The position numbers and the translations under genes are program-made. A stretch of 64,000 bases of DNA, taken from NCBI GenBank assembly GCA_027943335.1, contig BSBK01000871.1, forward strand, positions 508,501 to 572,500, read 5' to 3'. Of the stretch, positions 1 to 12,827 are shown piece by piece. The first letter of the stretch is position 1; each line of letters starts with the position of its first letter. The notes beneath the pieces are model-generated. The model worked only from the letters and a program-made list of their open reading frames with translations. It was not told where the DNA came from and ran no database searches. Source of the stretch: Chamaecyparis obtusa (taxonomy: Eukaryota; Streptophyta; Pinopsida; Cupressales; Cupressaceae).

Positions 1-190
1 CCTTGTGCATGATTCCCTTTTGTGCTCTTGTGCATTACCTTTTACATGCTTTGTGCATTCTCCTTTGTGCCCCTATGTGTTGTTCCCATGTATATTCCCT
101 TTTGTGCCTATGTGTGTCACCTTTAAGTTCGCAAGTGCATCGCACCCTTGTGTGCTACCTTTGTTCCCCTATGCATTATTACAATAGATA
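1..190. repeat. Degenerate TTGTGC-rich tandem repeat
   Basis: The segment is built from imperfect units of roughly 18-22 bases carrying TTGTGCAT, CCCTTTTGTGC or CCTATGTGTG. Short open frames here follow the repeat and encode low-complexity Cys/Leu-rich peptides, so I do not call a gene. The repeat probably continues to the left of the window. Confidence 0.5.
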
Positions 191-1680
191 ATTTGACTAG
201 CATAATATAATTTTCTAGGCTATTTCTCCTCTTACTTCTCTTTCTCTCATGTATCTCATAGCATAATAAAAATTGCTAGCTTGTATCATTCATGAGTCCT
301 TTTTCTACTTCATGACCACCTAGCTTTTCTAGTGAGTTACACCAAGATTCTTATCTAATCTTTGGATTATTCTCTCACTCGTTCCATGAGACCACTTGTT
401 CTTTTGTAATAGATTTTTTAGTGTGATACTAGTGGTGACACATTTAGTTATTATGGTCTCTTCAACTAGTTGATTTGGAACCATAGTAATTTTTATTCTT
501 TTATTTTATTTTTTATTCCTTTTCACATGGTTGTATGAGTTAAGATCCTTAATGTGGGGGCTTGTTCCCTTAAGCTTAGTGATGTCTTATCTCTTTGCAG
601 TTTTTCACATAATCATATATCTTTCTCTCTTTCTTCTACTTTATTGTGAGCATGAGGTGGAATCATACTCATGCTAAAGTGGGGCATAAATGTGCCTTCC
701 TAAAATTGCATCAATGTGTGATTCTCTATTCGGTTTTGCCCCATTTTAGGATGTACGAGCTCCTGCATTAATCAAAGGTACTCCAGACCTAATTTCTCTT
801 ATCATGTTGACATCCCTACTCTAATTGGGACTTCTGTACCAAATCTTGAGGCCTTTTAGTGATACCAATTTTCCACTTCCAACTTGGTCCCTAATGTTTG
901 CCTCAAAATTTAAATTGAGGTTAGATCTCAATGGTTAAGTGAAAATCCAAATTCTCGTTGGCCCTCTTCAATTTTTGAGCCCTGAAAATTCTTGTGAGAG
1001 ATATATAAGAAACCTACCTCTCCACATTTTAGGAGGATATCATAAGTGTTAAATCTCTCTCCTATAATTTATCATCTCAATAATTCTAAGGTAGATATCA
1101 ATGATTCCAAGGTATTTCCAAGTTAATATTCTCCATGGAAGAAAGACTATCTCTCTCATTGAAGGAAAAGTACAGGAGAATACCTCCAAGGAAAATGATC
1201 ATATCATAATTCTTATCCACAAGTATTATATCCCATATGCATTAAAGTATTCAAGCCTTCAATCCATTCTCCTCTCTCTCTCTATCAAGAATTGAAGAAA
1301 AACTAGAACATTCATTGTGCAAGGCATGTCTTTCATGATTTCCTTTTAATATTTTATGTAGAGTCAAGCTACTACATCAACATGTGTGATCACATTCAAA
1401 GAATCATTGCAAAAGACAAGGTAGAAGATACTTTATGTTTTAGATCTAGCTTCTACTTTACATCAGTAAACTTTCCTTTCAATCATATTTCATTTCAAGT
1501 TCAAGTTTGATTCCTCAAACATGGTTGGACCAAGGAAAACTCTCTCTACACAACTATATCCCTCTTTTATGTGTGTAGGAATAGGTGGTGTTGAGTATTT
1601 CTCTTCTAGAAAGTACAGGGAAATTATGAAACATGATCTCCTCATCAAAATCAGCATCAATTATATCAAACTCACGTGCT
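191..1680. other. Unassigned AT-rich flank
   Basis: I see no coding motif, LTR end or RNA gene in this stretch. It is the left flank of Copia element A, and its last five bases before the element (CTTCT, 1681-1685) are the left target-site duplication. The equivalent right flank resumes at 14702. Confidence 0.5.
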
Positions 1681-1685
1681 CTTCT

Positions 1686-2835
1686 TGTTAGAAAGTAAAG
1701 TCCACCAAGATAACTGAGAGGGGAGGGTGAATTAGTTATTAGATAATTATAACTTTTATCATCTTCAACAGCATTAAACCATGTAAGCAATATAATTACC
1801 AACCATAGAAAGATATTCATACACAATAACACAATGACACAAGATATGTTGACTAGGGAACCTCTTGATCAAAGAGTAAACCCCAGTGGAAATGATGCCC
1901 ACAAAAGATGCACTAATATGAATATTCCTTTTGAAAGGATGGACTTTGTTAGGAGTCTTATCAAATACATTCAGTACATATGAATCCCTGTTAGGAGATT
2001 TTGAATCCCTGTTAAAAGATTCTAAACCCTGTTAAGAGTTATGAAAGACAGAAGGACCCACTGCCCAAACAGCTTTAGGGTAAGATCATTGAACACACTA
2101 TCCAAATAATCTTTGTATTACTCAATAGAATAATATGTTACCTCTTCTCTGATTGTGCCAAACCACACTCACTATTACACCAGATCTCAATTTCAAATCT
2201 CTGTACTTCGCATGTCTTCCTTCACAAATTCACTTTCACATTTAGCTCTTTTCTTCAATTCATATCCATCCACTCATATACAACAAGGAAAAACATTCCT
2301 TCCTTTATACCACACTCAAATAATTACAAATGAGTTGGCATACAGTTACAAAATAAAAGTTTCCACACGCTACATCAAAAATACATAAAATTGTCGGCTT
2401 CCAAATACAATAAATCTTCACTCATGTGACCTCAAAGTTTGTGTTATCATCCACATCACTATCAATGTTTCTTCAACTTCCCTTTAACTACACAAAACTA
2501 GATTCCATCCTGATTAGGAGATATCATCTAATTTCCACAAACCGCTATTTAGGAACACTGCCTGAATACTGCTTCCACCAAAATGCTCATAACTTCCATG
2601 AATAAAAGAATTATTGTTTGCACTCTTAACCATAGACATATAACATATCAAAGAGTATATCCTCAGCATCACATAGCTCCAACTACAATATCCCACGTGT
2701 GCTAATTCAAACTCTGTCTACTCCTCTGCAAGTCTCCAGAAGATCATTGTGTTGACATCAATGACAATCATAGTCATGAATGCAACAACAACTACTACAG
2801 AATGGCTTCCAAAAATTTATCATTCATTCCTAATA
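1686..2835 (-). repeat. 3' LTR of Copia element A
   Basis: This copy aligns base for base over most of its length with 13550-14696 and 53189-54348. The U5-side end carries TGTTAGAAAGTAAAGTCC, and the far end carries CTAATA where the intact copy has CTAACA. It contains the G-rich GAGAGGGG...GTGAAT motif near the plus-strand start that is shared by all Copia-type LTRs in this window. Confidence 0.93.
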
Positions 2836-2848
2836 ATCTCCCCCATTT
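2836..2848 (-). other. Polypurine tract of Copia element A
   Basis: On the minus strand the bases directly upstream of the 3' LTR read AAATGGGGGAGAT, a typical plant Copia polypurine tract used to prime plus-strand DNA synthesis. Confidence 0.8.
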
Positions 2849-3197
2849 GCATTGATGGAAACATAGATGAAAAAACATCCAATGTTCCAAAAATCCAATA
2901 TTGTAATACTGCTGCTCCAAGTCCTCTTCATCAAACAAATCTTGCTTCATTTTCCTATTTAGATAGTACAAATAGTTTTTTTCATGTAAACTTCTCCCCC
3001 ATTGACATCAATGACAAAAATCTCATCATCATGTCAACAAAAACTCCAATGTCAAAAGACACTATTCCAAAAATACATTCACTAGAGTCCTCATGACTCA
3101 TCTCAGATACACATACTCCCCCATAGAGGAAGTACCAACATCTAGTCCAGAAGAAATATAAGGCTCATATACCACTAGATGGATGCAACCAATTGCA

Positions 3198-6100
3198 TCA
3201 CTTCTCAAAAGTAGGCTGGGGCATAACCCCAAGCATACCTCTAAGATACTCAAATGTATCCTTAGGCAAAGGCTTTGTAAATATATCTGCTATCTGCTCC
3301 TTTTTACTTATGTACTCAAGTCTGACTTCTTTCTCAGCAATTTTCTCTCTTACAACATGATACTTGATCTCTATATGCTTTGTCTTAGAATGTAATACAG
3401 GATTCTTAGACATACTAACTATGTTGGTCTTGTCACAATGTATGACAACAGGTTCAAAAAACTTTATTCCAATATCCTTCAGCATTTGCTTCATCCAAAT
3501 TATCTAGTTACAATTGTTTGCTGCAGCTACATATTCTACTTTTGTTGTGCTCTGTGAGATACAATTCTGCTTCTTGCTTAACCAAGAAACCAATCTTCCT
3601 CCAAGGAAAAATGCTCCACCACTGGTGCTTTTCTTATCATCAACACTACCTCCCCAATCAGCATCTGTTTATGTACATAGGGTAAAATCATCAAATTTTT
3701 CATACCATAATCCATAGTCTATTGTGCCTCTTAAATATCTCAGTATCCTCTTTACTGCTGCATAATGTGATTCTCTAGGTTCAGCTTGAAATCTTGCTAC
3801 AATTCCAACTGAATGTGCTATATCAGGTCTTATATGTGTCAAATACTGCAATCCTCCAATCATAGATCTATATTTCTTATGTTCCAGTGCAAGAGTCTCA
3901 TCTGTGCTAGATAACTTATGTCTAGTTACCATAGGTGTTACAACTGGTTTATAGTTCTCCATTCCAAATCTTTTCAACAAGTCATTTGGGTACTTTGTCT
4001 AACAAAGATACCATCAATGTTCTATTTTATCTACAATCCCAAAAAGTATTTCATTTCACCAATCATACTCATTTCAAATTCAGTCTTCATTTCATCAGCA
4101 AATTTGTCACTAGCTTCATCTTCTCCTCCAAAAATAATGTCATCAACAAAAATAACTATAACGAACAAACCATTTTCGATTTCTTTTGTGTATAGATTTC
4201 TATCAGCGGTTCCTTTTGTAAATCCCAACTTTAACAAATACTTGTCCAATCTTGCATACCAAGTTCTAGGTGCTTGTTTTAGTCCATATAAAGCTTTCTT
4301 CAGTTTACATACCATGTCTCCTTCTTGATTCAAAGGAAAACCTTCAGGCTACTCAATGTAGACTTCTTCTTCCAATTCTCCATTCAAAAATGTTGACTTC
4401 ACATCCATCTAATATACGTTAAACTTCTTATAAGCTGCATAGGCCAAAAACATTCTTACTGCTTCAATTCTTGCAACATGTGAAAAGGTTTCTTCATAGT
4501 CAATTCCTTCTTGCTATGAGTATCCCTTACATACCAATCTTGCTTTGTTTCTTACTACTTCTCCTTGTTCATTCATCTTGTTTCTGAATACCCATTTAGT
4601 TCCAATAAAATTCTTGTTTTTAGGTCTAGGGACCAATTCCCATGTCTTGTTCTTTTCAATCTGATCTAGTTCTTCTTTCATAGAATTAGTCCAACTTTCA
4701 TCTTCACAAGCTTCACTAGTAGTTTTAGGTTCAATTTGAGAAATCAAACATAACTGTTCTTGTACCTTATTCCAAGTTAGAACTCCTCTTTTGATGCTTC
4801 CAATAATTTTTCCAATAAGATGATTTCTTGACAAACTCTTGCTAGGTGTCACTGTCTCAGATCTCACTTCAGGTGTAGGTTCTTCAATGACTTCACTGTA
4901 GCTTTCATTCAAAAAATCACTATCAATCTCATAAAATAATTCAGTAGATCCAGTGTTAGGTTTAGGATGAGCTTCTTCATCTGATTCATAATCAAGCATT
5001 CTTTCCTGAATTTTAAACTTTTCATCAACTTTAACATTTGTGCTTTCAACAATAGTCTTAGTTATTTTATTGTAACATCTATAGGCTTTGCTTTTCAAAG
5101 AATGTCCAAGAAATATACCTTCATCACTTCTAGGATCAAACTTTCCAATATCATCATCTCTCTTTATATAACATTTCCTTCCAAAAATTCTAAAATACTT
5201 AACTAAGGGTGCATGTCCAAACCATAATTCATAGGGTGTCTTGTCTATGTCTGCTCTGATTTGTTCTCTATTCATTGTATACACTGTTGTGTTCATTGCT
5301 TCTCTCCAGAATACCTTCACCAAATCATTCTCAAATAACATAGCTCTTACTACTTCAATCACTGATCTGTTCCTTCTTTCTGCAATACCATTTTGTTCAA
5401 GTGTTCTAGGGGCTAAGAACTGTCTCTTAATGCCATTTTCTTCACAAAAGGTGTTAAACTCTCTAGAAGTAAATTCTCCACCTCTATCAGATCTCAAACA
5501 TTTAATCTTCATTCCATATTCATTCTCAACTTTATTCTTAACAATCTTAAACTTATCAAATGCTTCAGACTTTTCTTTAAGAAATGCAATCCACATCATT
5601 CTTGTAAAATCATCAACAAGAATCATAAAATACCTTTCTCCATAGAATCCTCTAGTCCTAGTAGGACCGCTCAAATCTGTATGAACAATTTCCAGCTTTT
5701 TTGTAGATGTAAACTTCTTACTGGGAAAAGAACTTCTCTTCTGTTTAGCCATCACACATTCTTTTCAAATCATGTTAGTAGGCTTCATAATTTTAGGTAA
5801 ATCTCTTACTGCAAGTGTAGTACTTACTTTCACAATGTTGTCAAAGTTTATATGACAAAACCTTCTATGCCATAACCAATTGTCATCAATTTTAGTAATA
5901 AAACATGTCATCTCAGTAGGATTCAACTGAAATACATTACCTCTGGTTCTAGATCTAATTCCAATTAGATTTCCATCTTTATCCTTTATCACACAAGTTT
6001 TATCAGTAAACTAAACTTGATATCCCTTATCAACTAACTGTCTAACACTCAAAATATTTTATTTCAATCCATCCACAAAATAAACATCATCAGTATTAGT

Positions 6101-6444
6101 CTTTCCATCAAGAGTAATAGATCCTATACCTTTAATCAAGCAAGGTGCATTGTTTCCAACTCTAACAACTCCTCCATCATATTCGTCAAACTTTATGAAC
6201 TTTTTCATGTCTCCAGTCATATGATGTGAACAACCACTATCTATAATCCAATTAGCTTTCTTTTCAACTTGAGAAACTAAGGCATTTTCTTCCTTAACAT
6301 CAGTTTCAGGATTCTCTTCTTTAATTGCGTCTGGTTCTCTCTTCACAAGTAAGGCAATACCTTCTTCAATCTTCTTGTCTTCTTTATTTCTAGATCTGTT
6401 GCTACCAGCATAATCTCCACTCACACTAATGCTTCTTAACAAAG
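3198..6444 (-). pseudogene. Copia A pol: protease, integrase, RT, RNase H (broken)
   Basis: Read on the minus strand, the domains come in Copia order. The aspartic protease has WIIDSGCSHHM (about 6240). The pre-integrase zinc region has WLWHRRFCH (about 5870). The integrase core has VHTDLSGP, LRSDRGGEF and QNGIAERRNRS, so D, D and E are all present (about 5685-5380). The RT begins with EDESWTNSMKEE and has the active-site motif FVDDIIFGG intact (about 4135). The RNase H ends near KTKHIEIKYH and IADIFTKPLP (about 3230-3390). The frame is shared from 6444 to about 4031 with stops only; one frameshift follows near 4000. No CCHC knuckle is visible upstream of the protease. The product would be a virus-like-particle polyprotein. 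As it stands the copy cannot make a full polyprotein. Confidence 0.92.
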
Positions 6445-7311
6445 TGATGAAGGGTGCTCCCCTTAATACCACAAACGTATAACAGAAATAGAGAAACAAC
6501 AACAATATGCAAGAACAGAAAATTGGCTTCTTATTATCTCCACAAATGTGGAATTACAAACTTTCAGAATTACAATATGCAAAGCCACATGGGCATTCCC
6601 TTACAATATTCTGTAGGACAAAGCCTCGAATCAATACCCAGATCTACTACCCAGAACTATTCTGAACTGCCTAAGACAATAATACAGCCTTCCTTATATA
6701 GGCAATTTTCCACCGCCTAGGAAGGTTCCAGAATTTTAGCCAATAAGGCCGACCAAACTTAGAATTATTTTTATTTTACATTTCATTGCATCATAGTCGG
6801 CTCAAAATAAATTTTGAAACCCGAACAGAAATTTTGAAGAAAAATCATTTTCCGCCATTTCAGGTGACCCAACTTCCGAAGACCATAAGTCATCACCAGT
6901 TGACCCGATTGACTATTGTAACCCCATTTCAGAAAGGGCGCGAGGAGCTCTACAACGCCTGAATTAAGCAAGCTTCATTTAGCCCAAAATTCGACCTCAT
7001 CCGGGGCCTCTAAAGCCTTCAAAACTGAGTTCGAAGTTTTTGTACCCTGCTGCCAATACCGAAAATCTTCAATATCTTCCAATATACACTTGATCTGGCA
7101 ATGAAACTTTACTGGCAGACTTATATGACCAAAATGAACCTCCAAGAAAGAAATAAGATCATTCTGAGCACATACGAAAATTACCAAAAAATAGTAACTT
7201 TCCATAAATAGCAGCTCTGCACAAAAAAACCCTTATTGAATATAAAAAAAAAAATAGAAATATTTTTGGGTGATGCAAGATTGCTCTTACACCCAGGATG
7301 CTCCTACATCA
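6445..7311 (-). repeat. 3' LTR of chromovirus G
   Basis: Near-identical to 11960-12827. It starts TGATGAAGGGTGCTCC and ends in ACATCA on the plus strand. No convincing polypurine tract is visible directly next to it: the minus-strand bases before the LTR read TACCCCGGGTGTC. Confidence 0.94.
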
Positions 7312-7349
7312 GACACCCGGGGTAATTTGAGAAGTGACCCTGTCACGAC

Positions 7350-8678
7350 TCAGGTGTGCAGAGGAAAACCAAGACGGTTAACCTCCTCCTTTGTTAGCCA
7401 CGATAAATCTTCTACAGGTCGTCCTTTCCATTTGACCAAATACTCTTCATATGTCCTATTCCTTGTGCTTCTACCAACACGACTGTCCAGTATGTCTTCG
7501 ATCTCCTTAGTGTCTGAACTAGTTGCTGGAATACTCCACTGTGCTGTTGTGATCTCATCTTCAACACCTCCTTCATGATACTCTGTTAGATCTGAAATGT
7601 TAAACACTGGTGAAATATTCAGCTCACTAGGCAATTCTACCTCATATGCATTTCCTGAATCATGCTTCTTCAGTATCCTACATGGTCCAAACTTTTTCAT
7701 TTTCAGCTTGTTATATGTACCAACTGGAAACCGCTCCTTCCGCAAATGAACCATGACTTCATCACCAACCTGAAATTCCTTATACCTCCTTTTCTCATCT
7801 GCCTTAGCCTTATACTGTGCGTTCATCTTGGTAATATGCTTCCTCACCTCCCCATGGATGTTCTTCAAGTGTTCTGCAAAATCCTCAGCTTCAGCACTAC
7901 TTATTTCTCCTTTATATATCTTCCTTAATTCAGATGCATTTCTCAGACTACTTCCAAATATAATCTGGAATGGTGATTTACCAGTGCTCCTGTTGACAGA
8001 ATTATTGTATGCAAATTCCGCCTGTGGTAAAATCAAATCCCATCCTGTTGGCTTATCTCCAACCAAACATCTCAGCAAATTTCCCAAACTTCTATTCACT
8101 ACCTCTGTCTGTCCATCAGTCTGTGGATGATGTGATGAACTGAACTTCAAATCTGTCTTTAACTTCTTCCACAATGTACGCCAGAAATATCCAACAAACT
8201 TCGCGTCCCGATCTGAAACTATGGTCGTTGGCAAACCATGTAGTCTCACTACCTCTCTGAAAAACAATTCTGCTACATGAACAGCATCAGTAGTCTTCTT
8301 GCAGGGAATGAAATGTGCCATCTTTGAAAATTTATCAACCACCACAAAAATTGAATCATGTCCCCGCTGAGTCCTCGGTAAACCAAGAACAAAGTCCATG
8401 CTAATATCCTCCCAAGGCTTCTTTGGTACAGGTAATGGCTGATACAACCCTGTATTCTGCTTCACTCCTTTCGCCATCTGACATACTCTACAACTCTGTA
8501 CAAACTTCTTCACGTCTTGCTGCAATTGTGGCCAATAATAATTCTCACCAACCAAAGCAAAGGTTTTATCACGACCAAAGTGTCCAGCCAATCCTCCACT
8601 ATGCTTCTCCTTGATGAGATTCTCCCTCATAGAACTTCGTGGAATGCACAACTGACTCCCTCTGAATAGCATATCATC
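7350..8678 (-). pseudogene. Chromovirus G integrase with C-terminal chromodomain
   Basis: This 440-codon open stretch is the C-terminal third of the G polyprotein. The HHCC zinc domain is visible as HSGGLAGHFG followed by CRVCQMAKG (residues about 25-70). The catalytic core has the D of MDFVLGLP, the D of IVSDRDAKF and the E of DGQTEVVNRSL, so the DDE triad is intact. The chromodomain at residues about 390-435 contains EEYLVKWKGRPVEDLSW. Chromodomains in this lineage are known to bias integration through histone marks. The stretch is separated from the RT/RNase H part only by a TAG at 8679-8681, probably a CAG or TGG changed by deamination. The domain itself looks intact. Confidence 0.95.
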
Positions 8679-10526
8679 CTAGATGATGAAATCCAACCAT
8701 TTTGTCCTGTCTAGGGTAACAGGTTCTTTACAAGCTTTCCAAGCTTCACCAAAATCAGGATCCTCTGGATACAAATTCTTGAGCTCCTTGAACCCAACCA
8801 CTTCAATCTGCATTTCTGTCAGCAGTAGTTGCCTTCTGCTAAGAGCATCTGCAACCCTATTAGACTTTCCACTCCTGTGTTTCAAAACAAATGTATAACT
8901 CTGCAAAAATTCAACCCATTTCAAATGCCTTTCATTCAACTTTCCTTGACTATTCAAATATTGCAAAGCTTGATGATCAGTATACAAAACAAACTCCTTA
9001 GGAAGCAAATAGTGTCTCCACTTCTTTAATGCTTGAACTATAGCATAAAATTCCTGATCATAAACAGAATATTTTCTCTTGGCATCATTCAACTTCTCAC
9101 TGAAATAAGCAATAGGTTTACCTTCTTGGCTCATAACAGCTCCTATTGCAGTACCACTAGCATCACAATCTACTTGAAACACCTTATTAAAATCTGGAAG
9201 TGCTAAAATAGGTTGTTCTGTAACTTTTTGTTTCAATAATTGAAAACTCTTTTCTGCCCCATTAGTCCACTTAAACTCTTTTCTATCCCCTCTCATTGTT
9301 TCAGTCAAGGGTCCACAAATACTGCTAAAATTTTTGATAAACTTTCTGTAAAAGCTAGCTAGACCATGAAAAGATCTTACCTCAGTAGCATTCCTTGGAG
9401 TAGGCCATTCAAGGATAGTCTGTACCTTCTCTGGGTCCATTTTTAGACCTTCTCCTGAAACTACAAACCCCAAATACACCAACTCTTTCTTCACAAAATT
9501 GCACTTCTTCAAATTAATCAACAATTTCTCTTCTCTCAGCTTCTCAAATACCATACAAATATGCATCATATGCTCCTCCAATGTCTTACTAAAGATCAGA
9601 ATATCATCTAGGTAAACAATGACAAACTTACCTAGAAATTCTTTCAGAACCTCGTTCATGAGCCGCATGAAAGTGCTCGGTGCATTAGTTAGCCCAAAAG
9701 GCATGACTAACCACTCATATAGTCCTTCCTTTATCTTGAAAGTAGTCTTCCATTCATCTCCTTCTCTGATCCGAATCTGATGATATCCACTCTTCAGATC
9801 TATCTTTGAGAAATACACAGCTCCACTCAAACAGTCTATAATATCATCCATTCGTGGCAATGGAAACCTGTACTTGATTGTGATCTTGTTTATTGCCCTA
9901 GAATCTGTACACATCCTCCATTCTCCATTCTTCTTTGGTGCTAATACTGCTGGTACAGCACAGGGACTTAGACTCTCACGGATCAATCCTTTTTGTAACA
10001 GTTCATGTACTTGTCTGTTCAACTCCTCACTTTCTGCAGGTGTCATTCTGTGTGCTGCCTTATTCGAAAAACTCGCTCCTGGGATCAAGTCCATCTGATG
10101 ACTGATCTTCCTGACTGGTGGTAATCCATCAGGCACGTTATCAGATACAATATCCCGAAACTCATTCAACAAATCTGCAACTTCTACAGGAACATCTTCT
10201 ACTTCCTCTTTACCATCTTTTGGAATTAAAGCAAAACATACATGCTCATGCCTCATACCATCTAGTAAATTTCTTCCATCAACAAAAGTTATCCTTGCAT
10301 TACCACATACCTTTTCTTCAGTCTCCTTCAATGGTTTTAGCTTATGTTGCACTCCATCCTTTGTCAGGGAATAGGTATTCGCACGGCCATCATGTACAGC
10401 ACATCTGTCAAACTGCCATGGTCTACCCAACAACATATGACATGCATCCATAGAGATGATATCACATAGTACCTCATCTTGGTACCCACCGATCTTGAAC
10501 TTCACTAGGCATTGTTCATTGACCAT
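8679..10526 (-). pseudogene. Chromovirus G reverse transcriptase and RNase H
   Basis: A 615-codon open stretch in the same frame as the gag and integrase parts. It begins with the protease C-terminal region ([11 protein letters not shown]). The RT has [28 protein letters not shown] and the active site [10 protein letters not shown] (residues about 300-310). The RNase H follows with [28 protein letters not shown] and [13 protein letters not shown]. The tether ends at [12 protein letters not shown]. All catalytic residues I can check are present, so apart from the two flanking stops this part could still encode an active fold. It would copy the element's RNA into DNA inside cytoplasmic particles. 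Confidence 0.96.
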
Positions 10527-11933
10527 GACCTTGTGGTCATCCTGTACCCAGGCAATCCGATATGGATGTGGGTGTTTCTATCTCTTGAGCTTCAACTTTG
10601 TCACCATCTCTTCTGACACCAAATTATCAGTGCTCCCACTATCAATGATCACATCACAACATTTACCTTCACACTTGCATCTGGTGCGAAACAGGCTCCT
10701 CCTTTGCTCAGGTTCATTCTCACCACTCAACAGGACTCTTCTGTTAATCAACAATTCTCCTCTTTCAGCATCTTCAGAATTTGATGATCTGGCATCTTCA
10801 TCTACATGTGCAACTCTGGCCTGGCCTTCATTTCTTCTATCTATTCTGCCTTGGCGCTGAGGACATTCAAATGCCCTATGACCTTCTTCTCCACAGTGAA
10901 AACATGTTCCACGGAAGCCTTCTCTTCCAGATCCTTGTCCTCTTCCTCTTCCTCTCTGATCTCTATTATTCTGATCCTGGAAGCGATTGGAATTATTTCC
11001 ACGCTGATTCTGACTGCTACTGGCCTCATCCTTCTTTTTCGGATCTTCATTTCGGCCACCATATGACCGTCCACCAGATCGTCCACCGCGACCTCTTCCG
11101 TTTTGTCTACTCTCGAACTTCTTGTTCAGCTTTTCCTCTACTTTTAGGGCAAATTGGTATGCCTCCTCAATGCTGTTCATTCGAACCAGATTCAACTCCT
11201 CCTGAATGCTTGGCCTTAACCCATTAAGGTATCGGGCAACTTTCTCCTTATTAGCTTCTGCATGGCCTGTTCTGATGAGGAGTCAATAGAACTCCTCTGT
11301 ATACTCCTGAACAGATCTTCCTGCTTGCTTCAAACTTTGCATTTTCTTTAGTAGATCAAGCTCATAATCAACAGGAATGAACTGTCATTTCAATTTATCC
11401 ACCATCCGATCCCATCTTGTGATTTTATCTTTCCCTCTTCTATTGCACTCCAATTGAATTTCTTGCCACCAGATTTTTGCATGACCTTTCAGTCTGGCCT
11501 TCGCAAATTTGACCCTATCAGGATCCTCAACATCTTCATACTCAAAATATTCCTCACATTCGTTGATCCAGTCGATCAATTCCTCTGGGTTAAGATTTCC
11601 AGAAAATGTAGGAACCTCAATCTTAGGTCTTTTCCCAATCTTGGAAATCGCCCGAAAAAGTCTTTCTTCCTCCTGGTTCACAATTTCAGCTTCTCCTTCT
11701 TGATATTCTTCTTCGGCTTCATCCTCGCTTTCGTCTCTGACATTAAGATTCATTCCTCTACGGATCTCTTCTTGTAATGCTTGCACTTGTCTCTGCAGCT
11801 CTCTAACCTCAGGTGTTACAACACCAGCTCTTCCACCACGTTCCCTTCGTGGAGGTATTTTCGCGATGCGTGCTGAAACCCTAGCCACGGTCCTGGTGCA
11901 AACTGCCTCACAGTCGGCGATCTGTTTACACAC
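10527..11933 (-). pseudogene. Chromovirus G gag, zinc knuckle and start of protease
   Basis: The N-terminal part of the G polyprotein. The capsid-type gag region has IDWINECEEYFEYEDV and AKIWWQEIQLECNRRGKD. A basic Arg/Gly-rich stretch precedes a CCHC knuckle, CFHCGEEGHRAFEC (about 10905). The protease motif is VIIDSGSTDNLV (about 10640). In-frame stops lie at 11385-11387, 11283-11285 and 10578-10580, and none shifts the frame. The open stretch begins right after an in-frame TGA with a GTG codon; the first in-frame ATG I see is near residue 62, so the original start is either lost or upstream of the TGA. Gag packages the genomic RNA. Confidence 0.92.
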
Positions 11934-11944
11934 TCAAGAACTCC

Positions 11945-11957
11945 TGCTCTGATACCA
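11945..11957 (-). other. Primer-binding site of chromovirus G
   Basis: On the minus strand the bases two nucleotides after the 5' LTR read TGGTATCAGAGCA, complementary to the 3' end of plant initiator-Met tRNA. This fixes the right LTR as the 5' LTR and the orientation as minus. Confidence 0.93.
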
Positions 11958-11959
11958 CT

Positions 11960-12827
11960 TGATGAAGGGTGCTCCTCTTAATACCACAAACGCATAACAG
12001 AAATAGAGAAACAACAACAATATGCAAGAACAGAAAATTGGCTTCTTATTATCTCCACAAATGTGGAATTACAAACTTTCAGAATTACAATATGCAAAGC
12101 CACATGGGTATTCCCTTACAATATTCTGTAGGACAAAGCCTCGAATCAATACCCAGATCTACTACCCAGAACTATTCTGAACTGCCTAAGACAATAATAC
12201 AGCCTTCCTTATATAGGCAATTTTCCACCGCCTGGGAAGGTTCCAGAATTTTAGCCAATAAGGCCGACCAAACTTAGAATTATTTTTATTTTACATTTCA
12301 TTGCATCATAGTCGGCTCAAAATAAATTTTGAAACCCGAACAGAAATTTTGAAGAAAAATCATTTTCCGCCATTTCAGGTGACCCAACTTCCGAAGACCA
12401 TAAGTCATCACCAGTTGACTCGATTGACTATTGTAACCCCATTTCAGAAAGGGCGCGAGGAGCTCTACAACGCCTAAATTAAGCAAGCTTCATTCAGCCC
12501 AAAATTCGACCTCATCCGGGGCCTCTAAAGCCTTCAAAACTGAGTTTGAAGTTTCTGTACCCTGCTGCCAATACCGAAAATCTTCAATATCTTCCAATAT
12601 ACACTTGATCTGGCAATGAAACTTTACTGGCAGACTTATATGACCAAAATGAACCTCCAAGAAAGAAATAAGATCATTCTGAGCACATACGAAAATTACC
12701 AAAAAATAGTAACTTTCCATAAATAGCAGCTCTGCACAAAAAAACCCTTATTGAATATAAAAAAAAAAAATAGAAATATTTTTGGGTGATGCAAGATTTC
12801 TCTTACACCCAGGATGCTCCTGCATCA
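11960..12827 (-). repeat. 5' LTR of chromovirus G
   Basis: 868 bp, matching 6445-7311 with about 11 substitutions and a one-base change in an A run. It ends TGCATCA and is followed by the duplicated target CAAAG. Confidence 0.94.

Larger units (their letters stand above)
6445..12827 (-). mobile_element. Chromovirus G (Ty3/gypsy LTR retrotransposon with chromodomain)
   Basis: A complete Ty3/gypsy element nested in Copia A, minus strand, 6383 bp. The LTRs are 867 and 868 bp with short inverted ends (TGATG/CATCA), and the target duplication CAAAG is perfect (6440-6444 and 12828-12832). By eye the two LTRs differ at only about 11 positions, nearly all transitions, so this is one of the younger insertions here. 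The internal region is one long frame with four in-frame stops and no frameshift. The chromodomain at the integrase C terminus places it among plant chromoviruses. The exact clade would need an RT tree. Confidence 0.96.

Noticed and set aside
1554..1832. 92-codon minus-strand frame
   Set aside because: It runs across the Copia A LTR boundary and its flank, with no conserved motif.
5241..5645. 134-codon plus-strand frame
   Set aside because: Antisense shadow of the Copia A integrase.
6440..6505. First about 20 codons of the frame leading into the Copia A protease
   Set aside because: They are translated from the chromovirus LTR; Copia coding begins only at 6444.
9874..11227. Several 70-150-codon plus-strand frames
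   Set aside because: Antisense shadows of the intact chromovirus gag-pol frame.
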